Below are positions 47,083 to 60,199 of a stretch of 64,000 nt of DNA, piece after piece. This stretch comes from Ectocarpus siliculosus (lineage: Eukaryota > Sar > Phaeophyceae > Ectocarpales > Ectocarpaceae). The stretch's first letter is position 1; every line of letters starts with the position of its first letter. Below the pieces are notes generated by a model that saw only the letters and a list, made by a program, of their open reading frames with translations, was not told where the DNA came from and made no database searches. The translations under genes and the position numbers were made by a program. The stretch is taken from assembly GCA_000310025.1 (NCBI GenBank), contig FN649756.1, positions 153,122 to 217,121 of the forward strand, given 5' to 3'.

Positions 47083-47724
47083 CATCGAAATCAACCTCAA
47101 GACCGGCACCCTTCCTTCACTAGGTTAAACTCACCGTCGTAGTACAACCGAGGAAGGGAGAAGCGAGCGTTCGGCTGCCTCTTGAGCATTTTATGTTTTT
47201 CAACACACATATGCTGGGGGGGTGTTGTGGTAGCTTGACGCTCGGGAATTCGATTATTCAATTCGCTGTCAACCCAATGGAGGAGGGCCAGGGTATACCC
47301 GAAGGTGACCTGAATCAGTTGTGGAACCCCCTTTTATTCTGCACCACAACACGTGATTACTTGTCACAGCCCAAAGTGAACGAAGTCAAACGAAGTCTAA
47401 ACGCTGAGAGCAACCCCTTGTGAGCAACTAAAACGGTAACAGTCCATGCAAGTTTTGTGCTTGACAGAATCCCTGTCGTAGAATTACTTCTTAGATCGGT
47501 GGTTCTAAATAAATGATCATGTGATTGCGTTCGAATAGGTTCTTGGCCCCTTTTAGATGAACTTACCCCATAAATCAGCCAGTTGGTACCCAAGCTATCC
47601 CCAAGGCGACTGCAGTATAAATGCGAGACCGCGTAGCTGAAATCCCATCGTGACACTTAGCCTATATCGTACCACTAAAATAGAACCTGTGCTCCCGGGT
47701 CCACACCCGACAGGCAGTGAGAAC
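47083..47724. other. 5' flank of the hypothetical gene at 47.7 kb
   Basis: No coding exon could be supported. The gene that follows may have a 5' exon here, because a splice acceptor (CCCGACAG) sits at about 47713. Confidence 0.4.
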
Positions 47725-50460
47725 ATGGAAAGTTTTACCGAGACCAAGGCGCTCGGTGAAGAAATGGCAGACGACCTCTGGGGCACCAGCCAACGGGATT
47801 TCAGAGCTGTCACGGGTGGGACCGAAGCATCAAATGAATCGGATTTCACTCCTGAGCAGCTGGCGGTGATGAGGAAGAGATTTTCCGTTGGAGGGATGCC
47901 TCTCCCAGATGGCGTCGAGGACGTGGAATGGCAACCGCCAGTGTCGACAGGACTCCAACATTCCAGCGCCATATTCAATACAACATCGGACCAGGAAGGG
48001 GTGCTACGACTCTCCAGCGCAGAATTGAACGTGGACAATTGCCATTTTCGGAGTTGGCAAGAGGACAACGGTGTCGCCAAGACGTTCGCCTCCGACACGG
48101 TTGTGAAAGATGTCGATGGCGTGAAACGGAGCGTGGCCATTGATCGTGGGTTTCCTCATCTAGCAGGGCGCGCAAAGACGATGATGCCGGCCGATCTGCG
48201 TTCTTCCCACGCAAGAGCGGAATCAGAAGCCATCAGGCCGGTTGTCCGTCCCGGTACGAGGATTGTGTCGCCTTCTATGGGAATGCCCTTTCGAAGGGCG
48301 AAACCTGGACCGGTATCTGCGACGGAAGGAAGCAGTCACGACAGGTTGCAATTCACCGAGGAGGACGAAAGTGGATCCGACGAAAGCGAATCACCTGTGG
48401 AACCAAGTCCTTCGAAAGACGCGGTCAAGGGCGTAGGGGAGGGAAAGGAATTGAGTGAAAACGGGAGGGATTCTGCGGTCGGGGAGACTGGCGCTGAGCC
48501 TTCCGACGGGTCCAGCAAGCAAACCTCCTTGATGGCGCGACGCCCTTCGTGTACTTCATCGAATGTTGCAGGTGACGCACCAGAGAGAACGGACGATACG
48601 AAAGATTCACCGCAACGAGACGATGGTCCGACAGACAGGGTCACTACTGGGCCGTCGCTGCCTTCTAGTACGGATAGGTCGAAGCAACCCTGTTCGCAAA
48701 CACCACGGCGCCCTTCAAGCGGTCCCGCCAGCTTTCACGCGCGTCATCAACCACAGAATAGGCGGTCACTTCGCCACAAGGTGCCACACAACCCAAGTCT
48801 TTGTTGTTGTTGTTGTTGTCTTCACATTGAAAACCGTTCCAATCTCCCTGCCCGATGCCTCCATCTGTCCGTACCGATCTACCATTTGACGCTTTCGATT
48901 CCCATCGTCATAGGCCAACTTACCCTAAAATGGGTATACCCAATAAAATGAGGGTCCGCAACACTATCTGCAAGTTGCATATTTCTATTTGTTTGGTTGA
49001 CATCACAAAGTGGGTGGTTACTTCACCGAGAGGTACCATACTCCCACCTACACATTAGCATTTGGTTGGGTGACACGGAGCTGATTCCACAACAGGGCGT
49101 CATTTTGCTTCAGCACGAAGTGCAAACCGATGCTATTTCGTAAACGTGGTTCCGGCTGCTGCTAAGTTGGCATGAACATCATGGCTGGGGACAGGGTGAA
49201 CGGAACCACCTGCGTTCTGTGATTTACGATCGCCGGGATGTTGTACTGGTTCGTAAGACTCGCTGCTCTTAGAGTCACCTGTCTCAGTGATCCTGCACAC
49301 TTTTTTACGAATGCCGTTGGTACGGAAATCCGCAACGTACCCAGGATGCCATCGGCGATGTGCCGGCTTTGGCACAGAAAGGAGGAGGAGCCGAGGAAGT
49401 ACGTCAACCTTCTCCTGTGCGCCGGTCGAGCGGGGAATGCAAAACGGCAGTGGTTGTTCACGAGGGTGGTGCTGTCGAGGGCGCCCCGGGTGTCGCACCC
49501 AGGCTAGAGAAGGACGCTGCTATCACCAACGCTCAGGATGGACATGACGTTGTGGTTGGGACAGCGGGGACGGGTGATGGCCAAGACGGGCGGGGAGGCC
49601 TACAGGAGAAATGTGAACAACAACAATACAGGGTCCCCGAACTGTCGAGCTTTACTCCGAGTACAAAGGTGGGGGGGGTAAAATGACAGATTGCAACATG
49701 TTGACATGCCTGTTGGCTGGGTTGGAGGAGAACCCGAGGTGGTTGTAAATGCCGGTTTCTTGATACCACAACCTTCAGTTAAATGGAGCACGTATGGGAA
49801 CTTCCTCATGTTTCGTTCAGTACACTTGTATTCCTGGAAAATTTCGTTGATACTTGGGGTTTTGGAAGGGCCCAAACACACACGGCGGTGGACAGACGCG
49901 ACAGACCGAAACAAATTTGTTGGCGTCGCAATCAAGCTGGAGGTCGATTATACATGTCCTGTATGACTGGCACAAGAACCTTCCTCATGGTGGAACAAGC
50001 TGTTGATGCCAAGGGGCGCACAGTTCTACATATATCAGTGATGCAGTGCTACCCTGCACACAGCAGTATTGCATGGGCGACAGGCGTGCGCTTCGTCAGA
50101 AAAAAACTGGCTCGCTGAATTGGCTCGCTTTACAAGAATGTTGCATTCTTTCAACGTCTTTGCCCCTGTGCGTCGATGCATGGACCGATAACCTGCCCCA
50201 CACAGATGGGGAAAGCAACAAAGAAATCGTGGTGGGGTGGACCACGAACTCCCAATAGAAAGATTCGACACCCGTGTAAGTCACCGCCAAGGGAACCGGT
50301 TCCAGAACAAGCCAAAGAACAGCCCCGAGAACAGCCCGAAGAACCAGTCCATGAGAGCGAGCTCCCGGCGGCAGTCTCTCATGCCACTTCAAGCCGTGCA
50401 GCTCCCGAACGCAGGTCTTGGCTCAGCTTTAAGTGGAATCGGAGGAATGTTTCGGCGTAA
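47725..50460 (+). CDS. Unrecognised multi-exon gene, intact copy of a duplicated pair
   Basis: Exons 47725-48780, 49345-49668 and 50259-50460 are supported by long open frames and by a second, diverged copy at 55866-57939 that keeps the same splice positions. Exon 1 (352 codons) begins MESFTETKALGEEMADDLWG and becomes acidic and Ser-rich (EEDESGSDESESPVEPSPSK). Exon 2 reads GDVPALAQKGGGAEEV and contains VVVHEGGAVEG. The last exon is Pro/Glu/Gln-rich and ends ESELPAAVSHATSS to KWNRRNVSA. The junction of exons 1 and 2 is in phase; the last exon needs a one-base phase entry, so one small exon between 49.67 and 50.26 kb is missing from the model. No known domain was seen. Most of the protein appears disordered. 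Confidence 0.65.
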
Positions 50461-52026
50461 ACGGGAAGCGGTGCCCTGCAGGCACTTGCCCACGAGCCAG
50501 GACTAGTGGGTGTAGCTTCAACCGAAGCTGTCGACGACTTTCTTCTGTTTACTCCGTCCTAGGGCTGGCTGTTGAACCAGAATCAAAGAGTGTGAGGAGT
50601 ATCTTGGCGACCGAAGATTTGTGCACTGGCCTTAACCAGCCAGGATTCCGTATTACTGCTGGTGCAGTCTGATGAAACAGCATACGGGTGAGGCATTGTC
50701 TGCCAACTTATGAATGGCGAACTGGCACCCTCTGAACTACTAGAGACAGTAGACGATGCCCGTATTTCTAGGTGCCTACTGCACGACTACGGCATTGGAA
50801 ATCGGTCCGGCGTCGTCAGGAGGTGGTGCGAGTTGGTACGTATTGTGCTTTTCAAGGATGAAGATGTGCCGGCCGGTGGCAGACATCCTCTAGAAGACGT
50901 TGATGGGCATGCTGCCAGCCGTCGAGGGCAATCAAGGTGTGAAAGTATGCTCGTAGTATCCAGTTTAGCCTTTTCAACGCGAAAAACGTCGAACGAAAAA
51001 TTGAAGGTAGAAATCGAAGACCAGGTAGCATGCGAAGGAATATCGATTATTCACGTGAGTACCTGTACCGGCAGATGAATTTTCTTGACATGACCTGATG
51101 TCGTTGCCGATGACGACGAGGAATCAGTCTCTGGAAAATTGTTTGTGCGAAGGCGGAGAAGCGTCTTCCGCGGAACTGGTCGGCGTCGGAGGTTTGGAAG
51201 GCGTGCTGGACGGGACCATTTTATATTGACGGTAGTGAAATGCTGAGGCATGTGCTGCACGCGAAGTAGTCGTTAGCGTTGTGGCGTTGCTGTTCATGGT
51301 TGACCAATGATCCTCCAACGATCACGATGCCGGGACAGAGATTCTTGTGATTTCCCCCTGCCGGATTCGGTTTTGTGGCGATACTTTGTGCGGGACTGGC
51401 CTAATCGTAGACGCTGCTATATTTTGCCGTGCTGGTACGAAGATTGATTGCCAGTTTAGAAAGATGCATCATGGTATCTTGTCCTTGGCGTTTTGTAGAT
51501 GCTCGCAGAGTAACCGCCAAGAGTGTGCGGCTAACAGTTCGGCTGTTCACTGTACTTGTAAGAAATAGAGATGTATTCGAAGGTGGTGTTCTGTAACCAA
51601 GATGGGAAACTGGAAAAGAGGGTGATAAGTGGGGGCGAGCACTGCTGGAAGCGAGTCATCATCGCAACATCTCGGGAAGACTCATCAAACTCGGGCTAAA
51701 CCCTCAGGTGGTAGAGCAAATCTCCGGAGAAGGGGGCATGTTGTCCTTTCAAACAAATGGCGTAGCTGACCTTTTGTGTTCCTTGTTTGCTCGGCTAGCG
51801 CCAGGTATATGTGTTTGATGTATCAGTCGCGGTCGCACGGGAGGAAGACACGTCATAGAGCTGATTTTGCAGTTTGCCCCACGTTTCCTCCCGCAGTACT
51901 CGCCTGAATTGTACGGCGAGAATGATTCATCCGTCCCTTTCCCTCGTCCTGACGTGGTTGAAGTAGTGGTAAAATCGGATTTGAAGGAAAGTTTTTTGGC
52001 TCAAGATACCTGGGGATCGGGTTGAG
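50461..52026. other. No gene firmly supported
   Basis: One frame of 122 residues (50710-51078, plus strand, MNGELAPSELLETVDDARIS) has reasonable composition but no recognised family and no splice partners. The rest shows nothing. Confidence 0.35.
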
Positions 52027-53700
52027 GAAATATTGTTTCTAGGGAACGAATGCGTACCACCGCCGTCGCAGAAAGCCGCAAGCAAGGAGCAGGAGAGCTT
52101 TAGATAAACTGGGGAAGATGTCCAGAAGTTCAGAGGGAAGTGAGAAGTTGTCATGGTGGGCTATTTCAGCTCCAGAGCAGGGAATGCTTCCAGTAGGGGA
52201 CAGGCGATCGGGCAGTACGGAGAAGATAAGGTAAATGACAACAGAGCGAATATGCTTGAATTCTTGGGAAGTAACGAGCTGATGAGGGTAACCGGTAGAA
52301 GGTATTGCGATACGTCGAAATTCACCAGGAAAGGGCAGTTGGCAAGGAGTACTCGATTCTCGACTACATCCTGGTAGATAGAGGCAGCACACAGATCCCA
52401 ACAACTGCATGTAAGTGCAATATAGGCTCAACCGCCCACTTCTTTGTACGGGCGAACATTGACCGGACAAGGAAGGTGGCGGGTAAGAAGCGGAGGATAG
52501 CGTTGCGTTGGAAAGTAGAGCGTTTCGGAGACGAGAAAGGGACTGAATAGTAGTGTAGAACAATTCAGGAACATTGCTGAGAAGAGCTGAAGACGGAAAT
52601 AAATGTAGACGTACAAGCAGCAGGGACCAGGGTGATAGGAGGGTGGGAGTCCAAAGTGAACACAACCTCAGAGGGGAAAATAGGTTAAAAGGTGGTACGA
52701 TGAAGGGTATCGGTCGTTAAGTGGTGGGATGACAAGAAATAGGGGAACGTAGAGAAGTGTTTAAAAGCAATACCTGAGTGAGGAGTCTGAGGGGAGTTGG
52801 GAAAAGTACAGGGTCAAGAGAAAACAGGTGAAGGGATCATTAGTGAAAAAAAGAAACATTGCATTTGGGATGAAGTTCAATAGTGCAGAAGGCCAACGGA
52901 GGCCTGGAGGGGGAGGTAAAACAGATGTGGCAAGGGATTAGTGGATGGTAAAAAAGATCGCGCAGGTGGGGGAGAAAAGGGGAAGCAACATTACGGGGTG
53001 TAGACGGTGGACTTGTCACCAATGGGAAGGGAAAAGGGAGGTTTTAGCCGGACACTACCAATAGACTTGGAGTGCCGTCGAACAATGAAGCTTTTCGGCA
53101 AGTATTTAAGAAGGAGGGGGACACATGGGCCCAAGAAGAAGAGGCATCGAAGGCAGACGTTGGGGACGTAGAGCTAGAGAGCGAGTTCACTGAGAACGAG
53201 GTTGAGACTTGTTTAAGAAGGGAGACAAGGCTGACCCAGGAAACTATAGGGGGATCACACTGTTGAACACAGTACAAAAAGTGTTCTGTAAGCTGCTGAA
53301 CGATAGGGTAGTTGGAATATTGGTGTAGGATAGTAAGTGAGGTAGAAGCAAGTTTCCGAAAGAAGAGGGGGTGCGTAGACCACGCATTCACGGTATAGGG
53401 AGAATCATCCAACGTAAAAATAGGGCGGGGAATCCGACGTACAGTTTATTCTTGAACGTGCAAAAGGCATACGATACAATATGGAGAAATAGACTGTTGT
53501 GCAAGTAGGGACAAACGGGAAGATGTGGAGAGTGCTGAAGATGGCAGAGAGCACGAAAAGCGCTGCCATGCTAGACGGACTGTCAAAATTCTTCAACATT
53601 GAACAGGGGATCCCACAAGGTTGCACTTGTCCCCAACATTGTTCCAAGAGTTCATCAACGATCTGTTGAAAGTCGTGATGTAGAGGCATGCAAAACATAA
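52027..53700 (+). mobile_element. Broken LINE (non-LTR retrotransposon), 5' and 3' truncated
   Basis: The left part, about 52.1-52.55 kb, matches an AP-endonuclease: MVGYFSSRAGNASSRG, MLEFLGSNELM, YSILDYILVDRGSTQ, IGSTAHFFVRAN. The right part, about 53.15-53.7 kb, matches the reverse transcriptase: YRGITLLNTVQKVFCKLLND, FLDVQKAYDTIWRNRLL (with small changes) and FFNIEQGIPQGCTLSP. The sequence leaves the family just after FINDLLKVV, before the catalytic YADD block, so the 3' half is missing. The stretch between the two domains is shifted between frames several times, and stops interrupt the reverse transcriptase. The element is dead and moderately old; its clade was not settled. Confidence 0.82.
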
Positions 53701-55500
53701 GAGTAACCCCCCCCCCCGCCCTTCCCTCGTCGACTGTGACGTCGAGGTGAGATTACGCACGAAATTAGTCGGTTTCCACTGCAAACTGTGGGTATAGACA
53801 ACCCTTCAGAGAGAGTATCGGACCCATTCCCAATCTGCAAACTTGCGGGGTTGACCACCTGGCCACCTGGACCGACCGGTCTACTCGAAGGATTTGTTGC
53901 CGTACGCATTCTAGAAGTGATGCAAATCGAGACAACGCCGCGTGTTCCCTTCGGAGATTATCTTGAGTATTATTGTGGGATTAGTATTGCCTGACCTGAA
54001 ATGTGAGAAAGAAGTAGTTTCTATGCAATATGTCTACCCGCTTGTTGTCCCGTGAAGCGAGTTTCCATTGATAATGGGGATCGACCAACGAGTCCAAACT
54101 TCGGCACATATTCGGAGGTAGACGTTCGCCCTCAACGTAGCTTGACACGTTGCGTGCCCAATTAATCGTTGTTGAGCCTTCACATTAAGAAACCGTTCCG
54201 GTCACCCCTCAGAACTTTCACACGAAGTACCATATCTGGTCCAGCTGATGTGGACGGACGCGTTCCGTGGTCACAATCGTACGTTTTTTTTATCCCTTTC
54301 GCGAAACGCTCCGCAAAAAGGGGAAGGAAGCAAGAGTTCGAGCCATCCCGCCCACCAGAGACGCATTTTGCGGCTGAACCCGCTTGATCATTGACGAACC
54401 ACATTGCCGCGCCGGCTGAAACTTGGCGGCGTGGCAGTGCATCCGTGGGACACCCTCCAGACCTCATCCAAATGAAGTAAGTAGCTCGAATGTCAAAGGG
54501 TGAGAAGTACGAACCAAACAGACAACATACCAAGATTGTCTTCGCATGCATGTTCCGTTTCGTATGCCATGGAGCGTATGCTTATGTACCCGTTGAAGGA
54601 GTCGGAGCGAATAACCACTGGAAATAAATCAGAGGAGGAGCTGTACACCGATTAGGGCGAAACCACAGTGAAGAATCACAGCCTGATCTACACCATGCCA
54701 CCACCCTAGGAATAACTGGACGTGGTATTTTTGGGATTTCACGAAGAATGCAGGAAGCCAGACAAGCAGTCATCATCGCCCCGTCACAGATTGAACGAGA
54801 GCACAAGAGGTGTGGGCTCAACATCGTTTTGATTGCTCCGTATATATGAAGTCAAGTAGGGATGGGTGTTTGGTTTTCTCCAGAGCTTGACCTCTTGGTT
54901 CTAACCTTGGTGGCAGGGTCGCGGTCTTCGATGACGAACAACGGCAAGTGGGAGTCTGCGTGTGTTCCGCGCTAAACCAAAGGCGTATGGAATCCCTATG
55001 TAGGTAAATAATGGTTACACGCGATGAGAATGATACTTCGTATCAAACTTGCTGGAACCAGGTACGGAAACGTTTGCTTGCCATGTCGGTAGTGAGTTCC
55101 GTCTGGAGTGCAGTATGTGATGCCATTGTCGCCGCTCCATGATGTACGGGGTGCAGGTTTGGCGCACAACGGAAAAGTTTGTTGAGCTCGACCGTCATCT
55201 ATCTACTACTTGAAGTACAACAACAGTAGAACCCTTCTTTCCCATCTCGCCAACGATGCTTTCATAGCTTCAGTGTGCCCACAAGAGTAGTGAACAAAAA
55301 AGTCCGAGGGTCGTCCAGACAGTGCGCTCAGTCGTCGTCGCGATTCCACGGAAAGGAATGGCGCAGTACCCCGACAAGCGTGTCCACAAGATGCATCAAA
55401 TGTCATCCCCCGTACTCCCGCTCACTAGAAACATATTGAGGTTTCGCCCACTTTCTGTGTTCCCCTCGTGCTCGGAAGGCCAGCTTAAAATATTCGAAAC
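53701..55500. other. No gene recognised
   Basis: Short frames only. A 29-base motif related to CTTCACATTGAAAACCGTTC occurs at about 48820, 54177 and 58037, so the duplicated unit may extend beyond its exons. Confidence 0.35.
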
Positions 55501-55865
55501 GATTTCTACGGACCGTAGCTGACTTGCTTCATGTGCAGATACGGGGTCTTTGGTCCTGGGTCAAAAATCTCTTCGAAGAATTTCAAGGAAACTCTTGCTC
55601 TCCTTCACTGGTTCTCTCGATGCTGTCGGAGAGCACCAACGCGCACAACCTCGCCAATCCCGGTGTGATTGCCATCGGACACCGTTGGCATGGAAGTGTA
55701 GGGTCGTCGCTTTGCCCCATAAGAATCATCAGCAAAGCGTGGAAGCCCTACGGTAGTACTCATTGTTCTGGTGCGTTATTCCAGGTGCACGGTGAATGGT
55801 ACGCTACACGATCCAATTCATATTGTGCCTCTACCAACGTGTCCCTCTCGTTATTTTCTTTGTCC

Positions 55866-57939
55866 TCAGCGAACAGCAAGTGAGATGATGGAGAATGTGG
55901 TGGAGCCCAGAGTGATCGAGGGGGGGTTAGCAGACGACCTTTGGGCAATGGTAGAGTAGACTCCGGAGCCTCAACTACCGCAGCCCATCCATCGGATGCA
56001 TCGGACTTGACTCCTGCGCTGTCGGAGATGATAAGGAGAAGTATTTCAGATGAAACTGTGCCTCTCCCGCATGGTGTAGGAGACGCCGTCGGATGCAAGC
56101 ACCATCTACGAACGGGCTCGAAATTCCGCCACCATACTGGACACAGAAGCTGACCACCAGGTGCACGTAAGGCTCTCCTACAAAGGATTGAACTTGGACC
56201 ATTACCATTTTACGAGTTCGCAAGACGGCAACGGTGTCGCCGGCACCATCGGCTCTAGAACAGGTGTGAAATATGTTGACGGCGTGAGACAGGGTGTACA
56301 CGCCACTCATGAGCTTCCTCAGCCAAGAAGGCCGTATGGGCGCATCGACACGCCGCCAGTTGCCGCGTCGTCTGCTTCTTGTGCTAAGCCGACCACTGCG
56401 AACCCCTTGCCTATTGTCTCCCGGTTGGTGGGGGCCCATCAGACGTTACGAAGGAGGCTGTCATCGGTGGCAGAGGTTATCCGAGAAAGTCTGCGAGAAA
56501 GTCTGCGAGCCAGCGAGAAAGATGGAGGTGTTGCTGTTGCAGCGGGTGCTGCCGATGCCGCAGAACTCGTTGCCGGAGCGTCGACGCCACCAACACACAG
56601 GTGCGACGAGCAGATGGCACCAGTGTTCGTGGGTCTTTCGAGAGACGCTGTGCACGAAGCAGAGGATGGAAAAGGATCGAGCGAGGAAAGGAGAAATGGG
56701 GTGGGGAAAAGTGATAGAGCCGTTCGCCGCAGCCGAGGTCAGCAAGGAAACCTCTTCGGCGGTGCGATGCAATTTGCGTACTCCAATGGACGTCGCACTG
56801 GAGACAACGGACGGTATGAATGATACGCCGGAGTGGAAGGATGGTGCGACAGGATGATGCAGGGCAGCTAGTTCTCTCTAAAATTGGGTCCACCCAAACA
56901 TTTCTACCAACACCACGGCCTTCAAGTGGTGTTGCGAGCATTCACGCGAGGCAGGAACGACATGGACGGTCATTCTCAACACAGGTATAACCTCAAGACG
57001 TCTCTCATTCTTTCGGTTGCCCGTCGGCCGTTCTCCATCTTCGCGTTTCCTTTTGATCGAAATGTATCCATACCTGCTGTTGGGGGGTACGGCGTAGTTG
57101 GGATTCTGCTGACGGACAATCGCGTTTGTGGGCAGGACTGCAGTAGATGAGGTCTCCACCAAACAAAAAAGCCTGATCATGAAATAAATCATTGACGGAA
57201 TGCTTTCTCGAGGAACGCGTCTGCAATTCTGTCTAGACTAGTCTATTCCTTTCAACTATTTCCTGAAAACGTTTTGTTTTTTGGGCACGAAGCTCCCAAA
57301 ACCGTCAGTGGCGGTGCTCTGGTGTCTAGCTCGATAAATTTGTCTGTAACCCTGCCAACACCCGTGAACAGGGGGCCAGCAACGACTTGCCGGCTTTAGT
57401 AGAGAACGGAGGAAGAGGCGAGGCAATACACCGTTCTTCTCCAGCAAGCCAGTCCAGATACGAAGGTGGGCAGCCAGTCGTTGTTCACGAGGGTGGTACT
57501 GTCGAGGGCTTTCCGAGTGTCGCAATCGCGCTAGAGAAGGACAACGTCATCACCAACGCCCAGGCTGGGCCTAACTTTCTTCGTTGACACAGCGAGGACG
57601 GGTGATGGTCAACATGGCCAAGAGGTCCTACAGGACCCGAGTTGAAAACAATGGGGTTGTAGATTATGATTCCGAGTGGTTAGGAGGTTGAGACAGACCA
57701 AAGGTTGATGAAGATTGATCTATATGCCAATTTTTCCATTTCATACTAGGACGTCCACCTCGAGAACCGGTTCGAGTCCACCCCAACCGCCCCAAGAACA
57801 GCCTCAACAATCGGCCCGCGAGAGTGAACTCCCAGCGGCGGTTTCTTCCACCGTGGCAAACCGTAGAGCTCCAAGAGTCAAACTAAGGTCTTGGTCAATC
57901 TTTCAGCGTCATCATAGATCCAAGAGTGAGGAGTTGTGA
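55866..57939 (+). pseudogene. Decayed second copy of the gene at 47725-50460
   Basis: Matching landmarks run in the same order: ADDLWAMVE, KGLNLDHYHFTSSQDGNGVA (against LNVDNCHFRSWQEDNGVA), RPSSGVASIHARQ before a GTATAA donor at 56985, an exon from 57372 (GASNDLPALVENGG, VVVHEGGTVEG), and a last exon 57750-57939 (SARESELPAAVSSTV, stop at 57937). The splice acceptors agree with copy 1. The first exon has several in-frame interruptions and the second ends early, so a full protein is unlikely. Direct orientation and a distance of about 8 kb make it a local duplication, with the LINE fossil lying between the copies. Confidence 0.75.
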
Positions 57940-60199
57940 ACCGCGGCGCGGCTACCACCTTTACCTTGGCCTGGGATAGCGGTTGCTCCAAGGAATACCC
58001 ACTCTGTTGTTGTCGTCATTGCCTCTGCTGCTGTTGTAGTTGGTTTCACATAAAAAACCGTGCTCATGTCTACCAGGAGCATATTCTAATGGTAAAAGAT
58101 GGATTCTGCCATAGAGATGAATGGATTCTTCCATAGAGTTTTCGGCTCGCCCTGCATGGCAGCTGGTTGTTTCTAGAGCCGAACCAAAGCCGATGGGATC
58201 AAAAGTGGGTAACGCAGGATTGGCCCCTGAATCAGTGAAGTTCCTCTATGCTGGTTGTAGACGAAGAACCGACAGTATGGGAGCGGTTTGACTTGCGATA
58301 AGTGTGCGGAACATGGCCTAGAGAGGCCCTCCTCCCCATTTCAACGCGTGTTGTCTGGATTATGTCGCATGATATCTCCCGAATGTTTGCACGGGGCCAT
58401 GGGCTCTTGACGATCTACCCACTCTGGAAATATAACCGTAGTTTTCGGGTGTGATATCTACATGTAGGCCCCGAACACGCGAGCTAGTATTCACCAGAAC
58501 GAAGCCGGCGCCCTCAACAGGCATAGCGAAATGACGATGGGCTTGTTTTGGCATCTTGAATTTTAGGGCGCTGACTTGCGCTTTCAGCGCCGGAGGTAGA
58601 GCAAGCTGCACCTGTTGCCGTAGAATATTTCTTCAAATGCGGTTGATGCAGGTTAAAGAGTGTCCGGATGCCGGAAATTTTAGTCAGTGTCCGAGGTCAC
58701 CGAGAAGGAGGTTCAGCTCTCGCGTAATGACTACCAGCTTTCTCTCGACATCCATCGATCGGTGAAAGGTATGTCTTGATCTGGACCTTGCAGCAGGCGA
58801 ATGCTAAGTATTGTGCTACCTACGTGGCTAATTTGAGAGAAGAACCGCAAAGCGAATTTCCGCGGCTAGGGTCATCGGCAAGGAGTCATTTGAACCTCCT
58901 CCCAACTTCTTGATGAAGTCGTGGTGATGGTCGAGGCATTGGTAGTTTTATATTGCCTCGAACTTCAGAGATAAGCTGTTTCAACTTGAAGGCATTGCCT
59001 ACATTTCGTGGTCGTCGTGTGTGTTGTGTTATCGTTGTTGTCCTCGCAGTAAAATAATCTCGTGATCTCGATCAAGTAAACCTGGTCGCAAGCAACATCC
59101 GCAATGCGGCACAAAGCGAGTAAAAAAATCCAAGCTCCAGAGGAAGTCGCACCACTTTCCGAGAACGAAACGCCCCCGACAAAACGTGAAGACCCAGAAA
59201 GTGGCCAATGGAGGAAAATGCCAAAGGTCGAGGATGAACCTCCCTCTGGGAGGGTTGACCCTGGAAGTTTTTTATAATAGTCGAACCTGGACATATTTTG
59301 GCGAAAGGGGGGGGGGGGGAGCTCATTGAGACGACCCGTTTCTTGGAGTGTATTCTCAACATCCCCTCGGGGTAACTTGCCGAAACTGGGGTACTTTTCG
59401 CTTTTCTATTGCTTGGGAGCGATTGCCTTTTCGCAACACAGCTCGGACTTAACAAGAAGAGGAACCCTTGGAAAGTCCAGCAGTGCGGTGGCAGATGACT
59501 TTCATGGGTTTCCTTGTCTTTGTCCGACCACACAGATCTCAGGGCATTCTGGGTTGGGTGAATAGATATGAGGAAAGCATGCCGCCACGCGGTCGAGAGG
59601 TATCCTAATCGCCCTAAGCGGTAGAGTCTGCGTAAAGCGGGAAGAACATGTCTGCGCAATACAAGACAAGTCGTCCTCACATAATTTGGATGTGTAGCAT
59701 TTATAATACAGCCTTACCTCGCTAATAGGAGAAGAGCTCCGATCTGGGTGACGGTCACACAGAAAACGTCCTCAGCCATGCTTGCTCTCGGTTGTCCAAG
59801 AAGGCTTCGGTATGGCACATCAGTTCCTTCAATCCTTTTCAAGGGCTAACCCAGGGAACACAACTCGCCAAGATTCGAATTGACAACCTAGCGGCTGGAA
59901 CCTAGACCCCGGGTGACAACTTAAATGGACACCAATGGATACGCTCCAGCGATACGTTGCTCTCGTGTGATACGTCAGCCATTTCCCCCGTCTTCCCGCA
60001 ACTAGGCCAAAATATAACGGCCGAAAGCACCCCTTCCTCGCCGCTTCCATCGCCAACTCACGAATGCCGTATACTTTGGGTTATGCTCCCACAATTGCCT
60101 CTCGTGATTCCATGGTGCTAAATATTAGGAATACTAGCGCACCTCGGCAACAGGAGGGAGAGGACGGGGGCGGGGACATGAACCAACAGCTTGCGTGGA
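57940..60199. other. No gene firmly supported
   Basis: A minus-strand frame of 202 residues (59072-59680) and several shorter ones are open, but none shows a domain, a splice partner or convincing codon use. A run of G at 59309-59320 and the 3' flank of the MutY gene close the stretch. Confidence 0.4.

Noticed and set aside
59860-59990. tRNA-like TTCGAAT box on the minus strand
   Set aside because: No acceptor stem or anticodon arm could be folded around it.
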